Source of the DNA: Kangiellaceae bacterium
Lineage (GTDB): Bacteria > Pseudomonadota > Gammaproteobacteria > Enterobacterales > Kangiellaceae
Assembly (NCBI GenBank): GCA_030148365.1
Contig: JASBTO010000232.1
Location: 1 to 10,994, forward strand
Length of the DNA: 10,994 nucleotides
Reading direction: 5' to 3'
A program made the position numbers and the translations under genes. The notes beneath the pieces are model-generated. The model saw only the letters and a list, made by a program, of their open reading frames with translations. It did no database searches and was not told the DNA's origin. Below, in pieces: positions 1 to 6,951 of the stretch; positions within the stretch are counted from its first letter, which is position 1, and each line of letters begins with the position of its first letter.

Positions 1-72
1 GACGAGGATAGCGGTCGCCAGCAGAACGAAAAGCCGGTTGCGGATCGACCAGCGAATGACTGACTCAATCAT
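1..72 (-). CDS. cusA: CusA-like heavy-metal RND efflux pump, N-terminal fragment (cut by window edge)
   Basis: Only the first 24 codons lie in the window. They read MIESVIRWSIRNRLFVLLAT followed by AILV, which is the typical N-terminus of CusA/SilA/CzcA-type pumps: a short amphipathic cytoplasmic start and then the first transmembrane helix. The ATG (70-72) overlaps the stop codon of the adaptor gene in an ATGA arrangement, so the two are translationally coupled. The full family member is about 1,040 residues, a proton-driven inner-membrane trimer that exports Cu(I)/Ag(I) or divalent metals through the adaptor and outer-membrane channel. The assignment to the copper/silver rather than the zinc/cobalt branch rests on the adjacent CusB-like adaptor, because the metal-binding residues of the pump are outside the window. 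Confidence 0.88.
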   Translation of the reverse strand, partial: MIESVIRWSIRNRLFVLLATAILV

Positions 73-1382
73 TGGCCCTTCCCCTGCATGTGGTGGCCGC
101 CATGATCCATGTGTTCATGCCCGGTGGCCGGATCGGGCTTCTCATCCTTCGTGCCATGATTCATGCGCTTGAAGTCGGAGGACTTGCTGGACTCGGAGTC
201 AAGCAGAAACTGGGCCGAGGTCACCACTCGTTCCCCTACCTCAAGTCCCGCCAGAATTTCCGCAGATTGCTCGGTGAAGCGTCCGGTTTTGACTTCGACG
301 GACTTGAAGTGGCCATCGCCGAGGGCCAATACGACCCGTTCACTGGTTCCAGTCCGGATCACCGCCTCTCGTGGTATTACCAGGGTATCACCCCGGCCTT
401 TCGGACGGATAACGACCTCGGCGAACATGTGGGGTTTCAGCTCACCGCTTTGGTTATCAAATTCCAGCCTGACCTTGACGGTTCGGGTCTTCGGGTCCAG
501 TGCCGGATAGACATAATCCACTTTGCCTTGCCGGGTCTCCCCGGGCAAAAAATCCAGGGACATGGTAACCGGCGTCCCCGCGCTGACCTGTGAGGCCTGG
601 CGCTCGAACACCTCGGCTTCTACCCACACCCGATCCAGGGTTCCGATTGACATCAGCGTCGTCCCGGGTTTTACGAAAAATCCTTCGCGAATGTTCAGGT
701 TGTCGATCACGCCGCTTTTCGGGGAAAACCAGGTAATGGTCTGTTGCACCTTTCCGGTTTGTTTTAACTGTTTTATTTCTTTGTCGGGAAGTTGCAGGGA
801 TTTCAACCTTTGTTCCGCCGCTCTTATCAGCCGGCCGTTGTTTCTTTCCACCGCAAAGACCAGCTCTTCCTGAGCGTTGACCAGTTCGGGCGAGTAGATT
901 TCATAAAGGGGCTGGCCTTGTTCTACCGGGTCGCCTGCTGTTTTGACATACAGCTTCTCAATCCAGCCTTCCACGCGAGGGTGGATATGAATCAACAGGT
1001 CTTCGTCGTATTGCACATAGCCGACGGTCCTGATTTCGGAATCCAGGGCCTTGCGCTCTGCCGTTGCGGTTCTGACCCCCAGATTATTGACGACATCCGG
1101 GTCGATGCTGATGGTCCCGGGTCCCGCGTCCGACCCGGCACTGTCGGTCTCATAAACCGGGATCAGATCCATGCCCATCGGTGACTTGCCCGGTTGGTCC
1201 CGCCGGTAATCCGGGTCCATCGGAGCGACCCAGTACAAGGGTTTTGGCTCGGCGTTCCCGACATCTTCCCGTCCCGGTTCGCGGGTCGGTTGAAGCCACA
1301 GGGAATAAACCCCCAGGGTAATTACCGCGCCCAATGCTGCGCCCACGAGCAGGGCGCCGGTGGTTTTATACTGGCTTTTCAT
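69..1382 (-). CDS. cusB: CusB-like periplasmic adaptor of a copper/silver RND efflux system
   Basis: This 437-residue membrane-fusion protein bridges the RND pump and the outer-membrane channel and passes Cu(I)/Ag(I) to the pump. An N-terminal hydrophobic anchor (about 9-30) is followed by the CusB/SilB-type metal motif at 50-78 (YWVAPMDPDYRRDQPGKSPM, then GMDLIPVYE). In it M55, M69 and M71 match the three Met that bind Cu(I) in E. coli CusB, and no Cys is present. The region from about 90 to 400 has the usual lipoyl/hairpin/beta-barrel adaptor pattern (GYVQYDEDLLIHIHPRVEGW, then 'YSPELVNAQEEL'). Residues 407-437 form an extra tail with six His and three Met, absent from E. coli CusB, probably a second metal-binding patch. 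The start overlaps the stop of the channel gene (ATGA, 1379-1382) and the stop overlaps the pump start. Specificity for Cu/Ag is inferred from the Met motif. Confidence 0.93.
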   Translation of the reverse strand: MKSQYKTTGALLVGAALGAVITLGVYSLWLQPTREPGREDVGNAEPKPLYWVAPMDPDYRRDQPGKSPMGMDLIPVYETDSAGSDAGPGTISIDPDVVNNLGVRTATAERKALDSEIRTVGYVQYDEDLLIHIHPRVEGWIEKLYVKTAGDPVEQGQPLYEIYSPELVNAQEELVFAVERNNGRLIRAAEQRLKSLQLPDKEIKQLKQTGKVQQTITWFSPKSGVIDNLNIREGFFVKPGTTLMSIGTLDRVWVEAEVFERQASQVSAGTPVTMSLDFLPGETRQGKVDYVYPALDPKTRTVKVRLEFDNQSGELKPHMFAEVVIRPKGRGDTLVIPREAVIRTGTSERVVLALGDGHFKSVEVKTGRFTEQSAEILAGLEVGERVVTSAQFLLDSESSKSSDFKRMNHGTKDEKPDPATGHEHMDHGGHHMQGKGQ

Positions 1383-2803
1383 TTTACGTCTCCCACGGGA
1401 TGACCGGTACCCATGACTTCATCTGCACCGGCCGCAAACAGGTAGTTCAGCTGAACGATCGTCTTTTGCCTTTCGACCTCTATATCCAGGGCCTCAATCT
1501 CGGCATTCAACTCCGCGATACGGGCTCGAACCGCTTCGGCGAAATCGCCGTCGTCGTTCGTGTAAGCCGTCAGTGAAGCCTCGGCCTGATCATGCATTTG
1601 TGGCAGCAGCCTTGACTGATATAACTCCTGTCGCTGATTGAGTCGCAAAAGCCGGGCTTTTTCCGTTGCGAACGAGGCCATGAGCTTCCTGAGCAACAGC
1701 CACTTCGCGGTTTTGACGGCCTCGGCTTCGGAGACGGCCGACTCCACTTCCTTGTCTTGTCGGCGGCCGGTAAAAATCGGGAGGTCGAATGAGATGCCCA
1801 CGGAAAAAAGATCGGCCCGTTCGTCCCCTAAGGGGTCATCAGCGCGGTAGCCGTAACTGGCATTAACACTCCACTCCGGCTTGTACTTCTGTTTTGAGAG
1901 TTCTACCCCTGCCCTGCTTGCCCGGATCCGGTTATCAATGGCCTTGACCGCCGGGTGGGAAGCCATGTGCTCGAAAATGACCTGGGAACTGACAGGGGGC
2001 CGGGAGGTGTATAGCTGCGGAAAAAGTAATTTGATGTCGGGCAGTTGCCGTGCGAGATGCAGGGCCGGGGATGGTCCATCGATACCCTCGTAGTGATCCG
2101 GAGCATAGCCATACAGCCATTCCGCCAGCCGCTGTTGCAGCGTTTCCTGCTGTTGGTTCAATTGCGTCAGACGGTCCTCCAGACGGGTCAGTTCCAGCTG
2201 CGCCCTGACAATGTCCTGTTGACGGGTTCTGCCAAAAGCCGAGGAGTAGCTGGCCTGAACGACATCTGTCAATTGCTCGAACAGCGCACGATCCCGCTCG
2301 ATGAGAGCAATGGATTCCTGGGCCTTGTAGGTATCCAGCCAAAGTTGGCCGACAATGACAGAGATTTTTGCTTTGCGGTCCTCGCGCTGGTGCGGATATT
2401 GGCCGGCCGTCAGCTCAAGTTGTCTTTTCCGGATAGCCAGGCTATCGCCCCGGGGAAACATTTGCGAAACCCCGACCTTGAACTGGGTCATCGCCTCCTG
2501 ACCGAAATCTCCGGTATCGGTGGGCAAATTTGCCACAGCAACGGACATTTTCGGATCCGGAAGCTCCCCCGCCACGATGCTCATGGCTTCCAGGGCAGTC
2601 TGCGTGTGTTGGTTGCCAACCAGCCAGGGATCTCTTTGGCGGGCGGTGCTGACAGCCGCTTCAAGGGTCAGCCCTTCCGCGTCGTACTGCTCTGACGCGG
2701 AAATTTGAGGTGACAGGAGGCCGATCCCGGATAAAAACAGGACACCGAGCATCGGGGACGTCAGGGCGCCGGTTGGGCCTGAATGCAAAATGAAGTTTGC
2801 CAT
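1379..2803 (-). CDS. cusC: CusC-like TolC-family outer-membrane efflux channel
   Basis: The product (474 residues from this ATG) is the trimeric outer-membrane duct of the tripartite metal efflux system. It has an N-terminal export signal with hydrophobic core about 17-31 and likely cleavage after A36 (ISA|SE). Two TolC-type helical halves follow, with typical stretches such as 'LTLEAAVSTARQRDPWL', 'LPDPKMSVAVANLP', 'MFPRGDSLAIRKRQLEL' and, in the second half, 'GVELSKQKYKPEWSVNASYG' and 'LFSVGISFDLPIFTGRR'. Unlike E. coli CusC there is no lipobox Cys, so it is not a lipoprotein. The ATG is preferred over the TTG one codon upstream (2804-2806) because AAGGAG (2812-2817) lies 8 nt before the ATG. 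The stop overlaps the start of the adaptor gene by 4 bp. A leader of about 240 bp separates it from the preceding small gene. Confidence 0.9.
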   Translation of the reverse strand: MANFILHSGPTGALTSPMLGVLFLSGIGLLSPQISASEQYDAEGLTLEAAVSTARQRDPWLVGNQHTQTALEAMSIVAGELPDPKMSVAVANLPTDTGDFGQEAMTQFKVGVSQMFPRGDSLAIRKRQLELTAGQYPHQREDRKAKISVIVGQLWLDTYKAQESIALIERDRALFEQLTDVVQASYSSAFGRTRQQDIVRAQLELTRLEDRLTQLNQQQETLQQRLAEWLYGYAPDHYEGIDGPSPALHLARQLPDIKLLFPQLYTSRPPVSSQVIFEHMASHPAVKAIDNRIRASRAGVELSKQKYKPEWSVNASYGYRADDPLGDERADLFSVGISFDLPIFTGRRQDKEVESAVSEAEAVKTAKWLLLRKLMASFATEKARLLRLNQRQELYQSRLLPQMHDQAEASLTAYTNDDGDFAEAVRARIAELNAEIEALDIEVERQKTIVQLNYLFAAGADEVMGTGHPVGDVK

Positions 2804-2811
2804 CAAAATTA

Positions 2812-2817
2812 CTCCTT
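2812..2817 (-). promoter_or_regulatory. Ribosome binding site of the CusC-like channel gene
   Basis: A consensus AAGGAG on the minus strand sits 8 nt from the ATG at 2801-2803 and only 5 nt from the TTG at 2804-2806. The spacing decides for the ATG. Confidence 0.75.
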
Positions 2818-3046
2818 GTTGGCGTTAACCGGTAAGTTGGCTGGAACACGGGCGCCAGAGTTAATTCCGGGCTACTCACAGGATAGGCAATCAGTTCCGG
2901 TCTTGAGCCCGGGGTTTGCCAGCAGGTGATGGAAGTTGCCCGGGTTACGCCTGAAAATGGATTCCGGGAGGGCCAACCTCCCATCCAATGCCGTTCTGAA
3001 TTCGGCAAGGTTGCCAAATTTCAGATGGAGTTACCCTGTATCAGCA

Positions 3047-3427
3047 TCAAATTGGTGGGCGATAAAGCGTGCTGGCGGGTTGGCGAGTTGACAAAAATGG
3101 TCGTTGGCTGATTTGCGGAGACGAAACCACGGTACTGCTCTGCCAAGTTGAGACTGGTAACGCGATTGAGACACATTGACCGGCGGGGCAATGGCAATCC
3201 TGATCGTTGCAGTCAAGCTCGGTGGCATTTGATGCCGATCCGTAAAAGTCGGCATCGAGAGCCGGAGCGGATGCCGGATGATGCGTCGACTTCATATCCA
3301 TGGCGTTGTGGTGTGGTTGCTTTTGACTGTTCATTTCGCAAAGGCCGGCGGCGGATGCCATGGTCTGGCCAGTGAACACCAGCAGCATCAATCCAGCTGT
3401 TAAAATTTTGCTTTTGAGGAACAACAC
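3047..3427 (-). CDS. Small secreted Cys/His/Met-rich protein, putative copper-binding accessory protein
   Basis: The gene encodes about 126 residues if it starts at the GTG 3425-3427, with TAGGG 8 nt upstream; a GTG at 3434-3436 is an alternative. A signal peptide is clear: VLFLKSK, hydrophobic ILTAGLMLLVFTG, then QTMASA with cleavage about residue 26. The mature part has candidate metal ligands: C30, M32, HH 39-40, M43, M45, HH 49-50, and a cluster C73, C78, H79, C80, C85 (LDCNDQDCHCPAGQC). It ends in LYRPPI. It is first in the cus operon, so a periplasmic copper-binding or leader role, comparable in style to CopL-type small proteins, is plausible, but I do not recognise the exact family. 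An upstream ATG (3529) would give 160 residues but lies inside the terminator hairpin of the previous gene and upstream of the likely promoter, so it is rejected. Confidence 0.72.
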   Translation of the reverse strand: MLFLKSKILTAGLMLLVFTGQTMASAAGLCEMNSQKQPHHNAMDMKSTHHPASAPALDADFYGSASNATELDCNDQDCHCPAGQCVSIALPVSTWQSSTVVSSPQISQRPFLSTRQPASTLYRPPI

Positions 3428-3456
3428 TTGAATCACCCTACTCCAGGAACCCTGAC

Positions 3457-3484
3457 AGGATACAGGGAATTCCGTGGATTTCAA
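3457..3484 (-). promoter_or_regulatory. Probable sigma70 promoter of the cus operon
   Basis: On the minus strand TTGAAA (3479-3484) and TATCCT (3457-3462) are separated by 16 bp. The transcript would start near 3450, about 22 nt before the GTG of the small secreted protein. An inverted repeat CCCTG/CAGGG (3450-3454 and 3463-3467) flanks the -10 box and GGAATTCC lies in the spacer; both are candidate regulator contacts. No start site has been mapped. Confidence 0.5.
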
Positions 3485-3499
3485 TAAGGTTGAGGTGGC

Positions 3500-3530
3500 A
3501 AAAAAAGCAAGGCGCCCGTCGCCGGGCACC
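3500..3530 (-). terminator. Rho-independent terminator after the secreted-protein gene
   Basis: On the minus strand an 8-bp stem GGTGCCCG/CGGGCGCC (one G-T wobble) with a GCGA tetraloop occupies 3511-3530 and is followed by TTGC and seven T (3500-3506). It lies about 130 nt after the stop of the secreted-protein gene and separates it from the cus operon. A second hairpin precedes it at 3542-3570. Confidence 0.8.
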
Positions 3531-3541
3531 CCGAGCGGGAA

Positions 3542-3570
3542 GGGGTGAGCACGGCGCAGGCCGTCACCCC
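3542..3570 (-). repeat. GC-rich inverted repeat upstream of the terminator
   Basis: GGGGTG (3542-3547) plus ACGGC (3551-3555) pair with GCCGT (3560-3564) plus CACCCC (3565-3570). This gives 11 bp with a 3-nt bulge and a 4-nt loop. In the minus-strand transcript it lies in the 3' untranslated region just before the terminator hairpin. It may protect the RNA 3' end; that role is inferred. Confidence 0.5.
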
Positions 3571-3658
3571 CGCGCGGTCATTGTTTCCCCGGAGCAAACA
3601 CCCGGGCCGGGCCGGCCAATGTCGGACGTTAACGGCGAAGCTGGCCTTGTTTCTTCAC

Positions 3659-4738
3659 TTACTCGTCGAAATCAGACCGGACCACGCACCCGCCCTCCAA
3701 ATCCGTTTCCATGAGCAGTCCCTGGCCAGGGGCGTAATACTTGTGCTCCTCACTTCCCGGTTCAATGGGAGTGTACTCCAGAGTTACCAGGCAATCCTCA
3801 TCGCACATGGCATACATGAATTCGGCGATTTCCTCGCCGTCTTCTTCGCATTCATCCCCTTCCAGCAGGCCATCCGCGTCAACGCTGATCACTTCCGCGA
3901 TGTCTTCGGCTTCGCCCAGGGCCCATTCCTGCCGGTAGATGTCGCCGACCATCGGAAAGGCCTTCATGATGATGCCCGGTTGGCTACCGTCACGGAAAGC
4001 TTTCCAGGAACCGTCGATATCCACGAGTTCCGGATCCGCAGGGTTATCCCCCTCAAAAGTTTCATAGTTCAGGGAGATTTCGCCGCAATACCAGACGTTG
4101 CCCATGACATCCTGGGCATACCAGTCATCGGTATCTTCGACGATCTCGCCCTCCTCGGTCGCCACATCATTGACCGTCAGGCAGGTAACGCCTTCAATCA
4201 ACTTGGTTTCGTCGGTGATGGTCACGGTAACGGTTTCATCCTCCCCCGCATACTCGGTGACGCCCTGCACCAGCGGGAAGTAGGGATTGAGGATGCCCAG
4301 TGCCGTCGGGTCGACAAAATTGGCCGGATCCCAGAAATCGGTCTGGTCGTAGTTGTCTTCGCCCAGATCCTGGCACAATTGGCGTCGGGCACTGCGCTGT
4401 GCCTTGCACAAGGCATTGGCTTCGGCTCTTTCCTCTTCGGCTTCGGCCCGGCATTCAGTCTGATCACCGGCGTCCGAGAAATTGCCGCAGATGGCGCGCG
4501 CTTCAAACTGGTCGTCACGGACCTCGAAGCGGCAGGCTATAAAGGCATAGGTTGCCGTCTTTTTGCATACCGATGCCGAGTGGGAGAACTGCTCCATCGG
4601 ATCGGCGCTCGCCAACACCTTGCCGCCCAGGCCTCCGAGCAGCATCAGGGCCAGTAATGTTCCGCACGACCTTCGGTCGATCAAGGACAGACCGTCCTTC
4701 ACACGGGGCCTCCAGAAAAACATTCTCGAATATTCCAT
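3659..4738 (-). CDS. Secreted acidic protein: Cys-rich N-terminal region plus conserved uncharacterised domain
   Basis: The 359-residue product has a long-n-region signal peptide: basic residues to about 23, hydrophobic 27-39, likely cleavage after A45 (VLASA|D). Residues 46-125 carry six evenly spread Cys (58, 69, 84, 96, 111, 122) and many charged residues. From about 130 the sequence matches a conserved domain of unknown function that I recall from secreted or lipoproteins of actinobacteria and proteobacteria, with landmarks 'NPYFPLVQGVTEY' (151-163), 'DWYAQDVMGNVWYCGE' (205-220), 'PGIIMKAFPMVGDIYRQE' (254-271) and 'HKYYAPGQGLLMETD' (332-346). The protein is strongly acidic, so cation binding is possible but unproven. 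AGGAG lies 8 nt before the ATG. It follows the kinase gene by 116 bp with no terminator visible between them, and is closed by the terminator at 3500-3530. No catalytic motif was recognised. Confidence 0.85.
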   Translation of the reverse strand: MEYSRMFFWRPRVKDGLSLIDRRSCGTLLALMLLGGLGGKVLASADPMEQFSHSASVCKKTATYAFIACRFEVRDDQFEARAICGNFSDAGDQTECRAEAEEERAEANALCKAQRSARRQLCQDLGEDNYDQTDFWDPANFVDPTALGILNPYFPLVQGVTEYAGEDETVTVTITDETKLIEGVTCLTVNDVATEEGEIVEDTDDWYAQDVMGNVWYCGEISLNYETFEGDNPADPELVDIDGSWKAFRDGSQPGIIMKAFPMVGDIYRQEWALGEAEDIAEVISVDADGLLEGDECEEDGEEIAEFMYAMCDEDCLVTLEYTPIEPGSEEHKYYAPGQGLLMETDLEGGCVVRSDFDE

Positions 4739-4854
4739 CGCTCTGACTCCTGTTGTTGGGTGTCCAAATCACAGGATACGGGCGCCAGATAACGGCAAGC
4801 TGACCGGAAGATTATCAATTGGTGAAGTTGGGGAAATCAGGTAGCACCAAGGTC

Positions 4855-6237
4855 TCAGGGGGAAAGAGAAATCGTAAAGCAGCTGCCCTTGTCGATCTGG
4901 CTCCGGACCGTAATATCGCCACCGTGGGCCCTGGCCACCGCCCGGGAAAAGCTCAGGCCGAGGCCGCAGCCTTCCTGGCTCCGGCTCTGATCGCCCCGGA
5001 AGAAGCGCTCGAAAATCCGCTCCTGCTCTGGTGCCGGTATGCCGACTCCGGTGTCGGCAACAGTGATGGTCAGGTTATCCTTGTTGCAGCCAAGCTCCAC
5101 CCGGACCTCGCCCGGCGCCGGTGTGTATTTGAGGGCGTTGTCCATCAGGTTGGCGAGCATGCGCTGCAGATTGTTGGTGTTACCCCGGATTAGGCAGCCC
5201 GGCTGGATCCGGCAGTGGAGGTCGAGGCCGCGCTCTTCAGCGACGGCCTGAAACAACTCGCAAGCGTCTTCGGTCAACCGGGAGATGTCGACGTCCTCAA
5301 CCGAGAATTTCCCCGTATCCGCTTCCGCCTCCGCGACATCCAGGGTGGTATTGATCATCTGCAACAGCCGGTCGCATTCCTCAATAGTCTGGGCCGCCGC
5401 GGTCTGGTATTCCTCGACGCTCTTGTTATTGGTCAGGGACATTTCGGAAATCACCCGGATCCGGGCCAGGGGGCTGCGCAGGTCGTGGGCGATGTTATCG
5501 GTCATCTCCCGCATGCTGTTCACCAGTGACTGGATCCGGTCGAGCATGACATTAAAGGTATCGGACAGCGCTTCGATTTCGGCGCCATGTCCTCGTGTCT
5601 GCACCCGGCTGTCGAGGCCTCCCCGGGAGATGCGCGCAGCGGTCTTGCTGACGGCCTTGAGCCCCGCAACGGCGCGGCGGGACAGAAGCCAGCCAAGCAG
5701 AGTGGCGAGAGGAATGACGAGCAGGGCCAGAATCAGAAATATTGACCTCAGCAGGGCCAGTAACTCCTGCTGCTCTTCCAGTGACTCACCAATTTGCAGG
5801 ACGGTGTCCGCCGAGATTTTGCCGGACACGAAACGGCGCGGTGTGTCTTCTCCGGCCAAGGTGGCGGAAAAAAGAAGCGGTGTGTCTTCGCCACTGGTAC
5901 CAGGGGGAACCGGGGCACTCGCTTGCAGTTCCCGCCAGAGGGAAGGACTGCTGTTATATTTCTCTGCTCCCCCGAAGGCGAGGATGCGGAAGATTTCCTG
6001 TTCGTCACCGGCGGCCACTTCCCGGTCTAACTCATTTTCGAGAGCTGTCATGCCCTCTTCCCGATAGATCTCGCCCAGCTCGGCAATGTCTTCCATCAGG
6101 TCTTCGTCCATGCGCGCCTTGAAGACCGAGTCGACAGAAAAATACAGCACCAGGAATGCGCTGATCAGGAACAGGAACAAGCCGAGCGCGTACCAGAGAG
6201 TGAGCCGGAAGGCGAGCGTGTCCGGCATCCTAATCAT
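4855..6237 (-). CDS. Membrane sensor histidine kinase (HAMP, HisKA, HATPase)
   Basis: This 460-residue inner-membrane kinase has TM1 about 14-34, an acidic periplasmic region about 35-163, TM2 about 164-186, a HAMP linker to about 239, a dimerisation helix with the phospho-acceptor H251 (MTDNIAHDLRSPLARIR), and a catalytic domain with the N box around N363/N367, G1 motif DTGVGI (395-400) and G2 motif GCGLGLS (423-429). All catalytic motifs are intact. The ATG at 6235-6237 overlaps the regulator's stop by 8 bp; a second ATG three codons in (6226-6228) is also possible. Next to cus genes it would be called CusS-like, but the periplasmic part has no His and no Cys and only M43, M48 and M63, so the E. 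coli CusS metal ligands are not evident. The overall type resembles general HAMP kinases with acidic sensors. The signal is unknown. Confidence 0.93.
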   Translation of the reverse strand: MIRMPDTLAFRLTLWYALGLFLFLISAFLVLYFSVDSVFKARMDEDLMEDIAELGEIYREEGMTALENELDREVAAGDEQEIFRILAFGGAEKYNSSPSLWRELQASAPVPPGTSGEDTPLLFSATLAGEDTPRRFVSGKISADTVLQIGESLEEQQELLALLRSIFLILALLVIPLATLLGWLLSRRAVAGLKAVSKTAARISRGGLDSRVQTRGHGAEIEALSDTFNVMLDRIQSLVNSMREMTDNIAHDLRSPLARIRVISEMSLTNNKSVEEYQTAAAQTIEECDRLLQMINTTLDVAEAEADTGKFSVEDVDISRLTEDACELFQAVAEERGLDLHCRIQPGCLIRGNTNNLQRMLANLMDNALKYTPAPGEVRVELGCNKDNLTITVADTGVGIPAPEQERIFERFFRGDQSRSQEGCGLGLSFSRAVARAHGGDITVRSQIDKGSCFTISLSP

Positions 6238-6910
6238 CGGACTTGCTCAGCATGTAGCCGAGCCCCCTGACGGTCTTGATCAGCGGGCGCTCGAAATCCT
6301 TGTCGATTTTTTCGCGAAGCTTGCTGATCCGCGCCTCGACGATATTGGTATGGGGGTCAAAGTTATAATTCCAGACGCGCTCGGTAATCATGGTTTTGGA
6401 AACGACCCGACCCGCATTTCGCATCAGGTATTCAAGCAGGGCAAATTCCTTCGGTTGCAGCGCTATTTTTACGCCACCGCGCACGACGGTCCTCGACAAC
6501 AAATCCAGGGACAGCTCACCGATCGTAAGGCTGGTGGCTTCCGTGCTGCTGGAAGCACGTCGCAGCAGTGCCTGAACTCTGGCCAGCAACTCGCTGAAGG
6601 AAAAGGGCTTGGTCAGATAATCGTCCCCGCCCTGCTCCAGTCCCCGGACCCGATCATCGAGGGAGCGCCTCGCGCTTAAAATTATCACCGGCGTATTGAT
6701 TTTCTGTTGCCGCATTTTCTCGATGATTGACAGGCCGTCCAGCTTCGGCAGCATGATGTCGACAATGCCGGCGTCGTATTCGGAGTTGAGCGCAAGATCC
6801 AGACCCTCAAGGCCATCAGTGGCATGGTCAATACTGAACCCGGCCTCCTTGAGACCTTTGGAGATGAAAGACGCCATGGTCCGGTCATCTTCAATCAGGA
6901 GTATTTTCAT
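6230..6910 (-). CDS. OmpR/PhoB-family response regulator
   Basis: Starting at the ATG of MKILLIEDD (6908-6910) gives 226 residues, the usual family length; a start 14 codons upstream would add a non-conserved extension. The receiver domain has the acidic pair D8/D9, phospho-acceptor D51 (VDIMLPKLDG), S79 and K101 (YLTKPF). The C-terminal winged-helix DNA-binding domain spans about 130-222, with 'PKEFALLEYLMRNAGRVVSK' and 'NIVEARISKLREKID' typical of the family. It is a transcription factor activated by the kinase encoded directly downstream (8-bp overlap). The nearby palindromes at 6996-7011 and 7041-7058 are candidate targets. Sequence type is close to CusR/PcoR/QseB regulators, but the regulon cannot be read from the protein alone. 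Confidence 0.94.
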   Translation of the reverse strand: MKILLIEDDRTMASFISKGLKEAGFSIDHATDGLEGLDLALNSEYDAGIVDIMLPKLDGLSIIEKMRQQKINTPVIILSARRSLDDRVRGLEQGGDDYLTKPFSFSELLARVQALLRRASSSTEATSLTIGELSLDLLSRTVVRGGVKIALQPKEFALLEYLMRNAGRVVSKTMITERVWNYNFDPHTNIVEARISKLREKIDKDFERPLIKTVRGLGYMLSKSDD

Positions 6911-6951
6911 TGCTGACACATTCCGATCTGCCCATTGCCGGTGACCATTCA

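Noticed and set aside
2966..2982. GGGAGG/CCTCCC hairpin in the cus leader as terminator or attenuator
   Set aside because: Only 6 bp with no T tract following on the minus strand; not enough to call a terminator.
3004..3015. GGCAAGGTTGCC palindrome as a CueR/MerR-type operator
   Set aside because: Arms are only 5 bp, it is not placed between -35 and -10 boxes, and the usual long MerR-type spacer is not seen.
2661..3017. Minus-strand open frame of 118 codons before the channel gene
   Set aside because: It overlaps the start of the channel gene by about 140 bp in another frame, has no ribosome site and is Arg/Pro-rich shadow sequence; the region is better read as a leader.
3428..3529. N-terminal extension of the small secreted protein to the ATG at 3529
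   Set aside because: Its first codons are inside the terminator stem at 3511-3530 and upstream of the likely promoter, and it would bury the signal peptide behind 34 extra residues.
3545..4657. Long open frame (370 codons) on the plus strand
   Set aside because: It lies antisense to the secreted-protein gene, which has a ribosome site, signal peptide and a recognisable conserved domain. The plus-strand frame has no ribosome site or recognisable motif and is a mirror of biased codon use.
5285..6067. Plus-strand open frame of 260 codons
   Set aside because: It is entirely antisense to the histidine kinase, is Ser/Arg-rich low-complexity sequence and has no recognisable feature.
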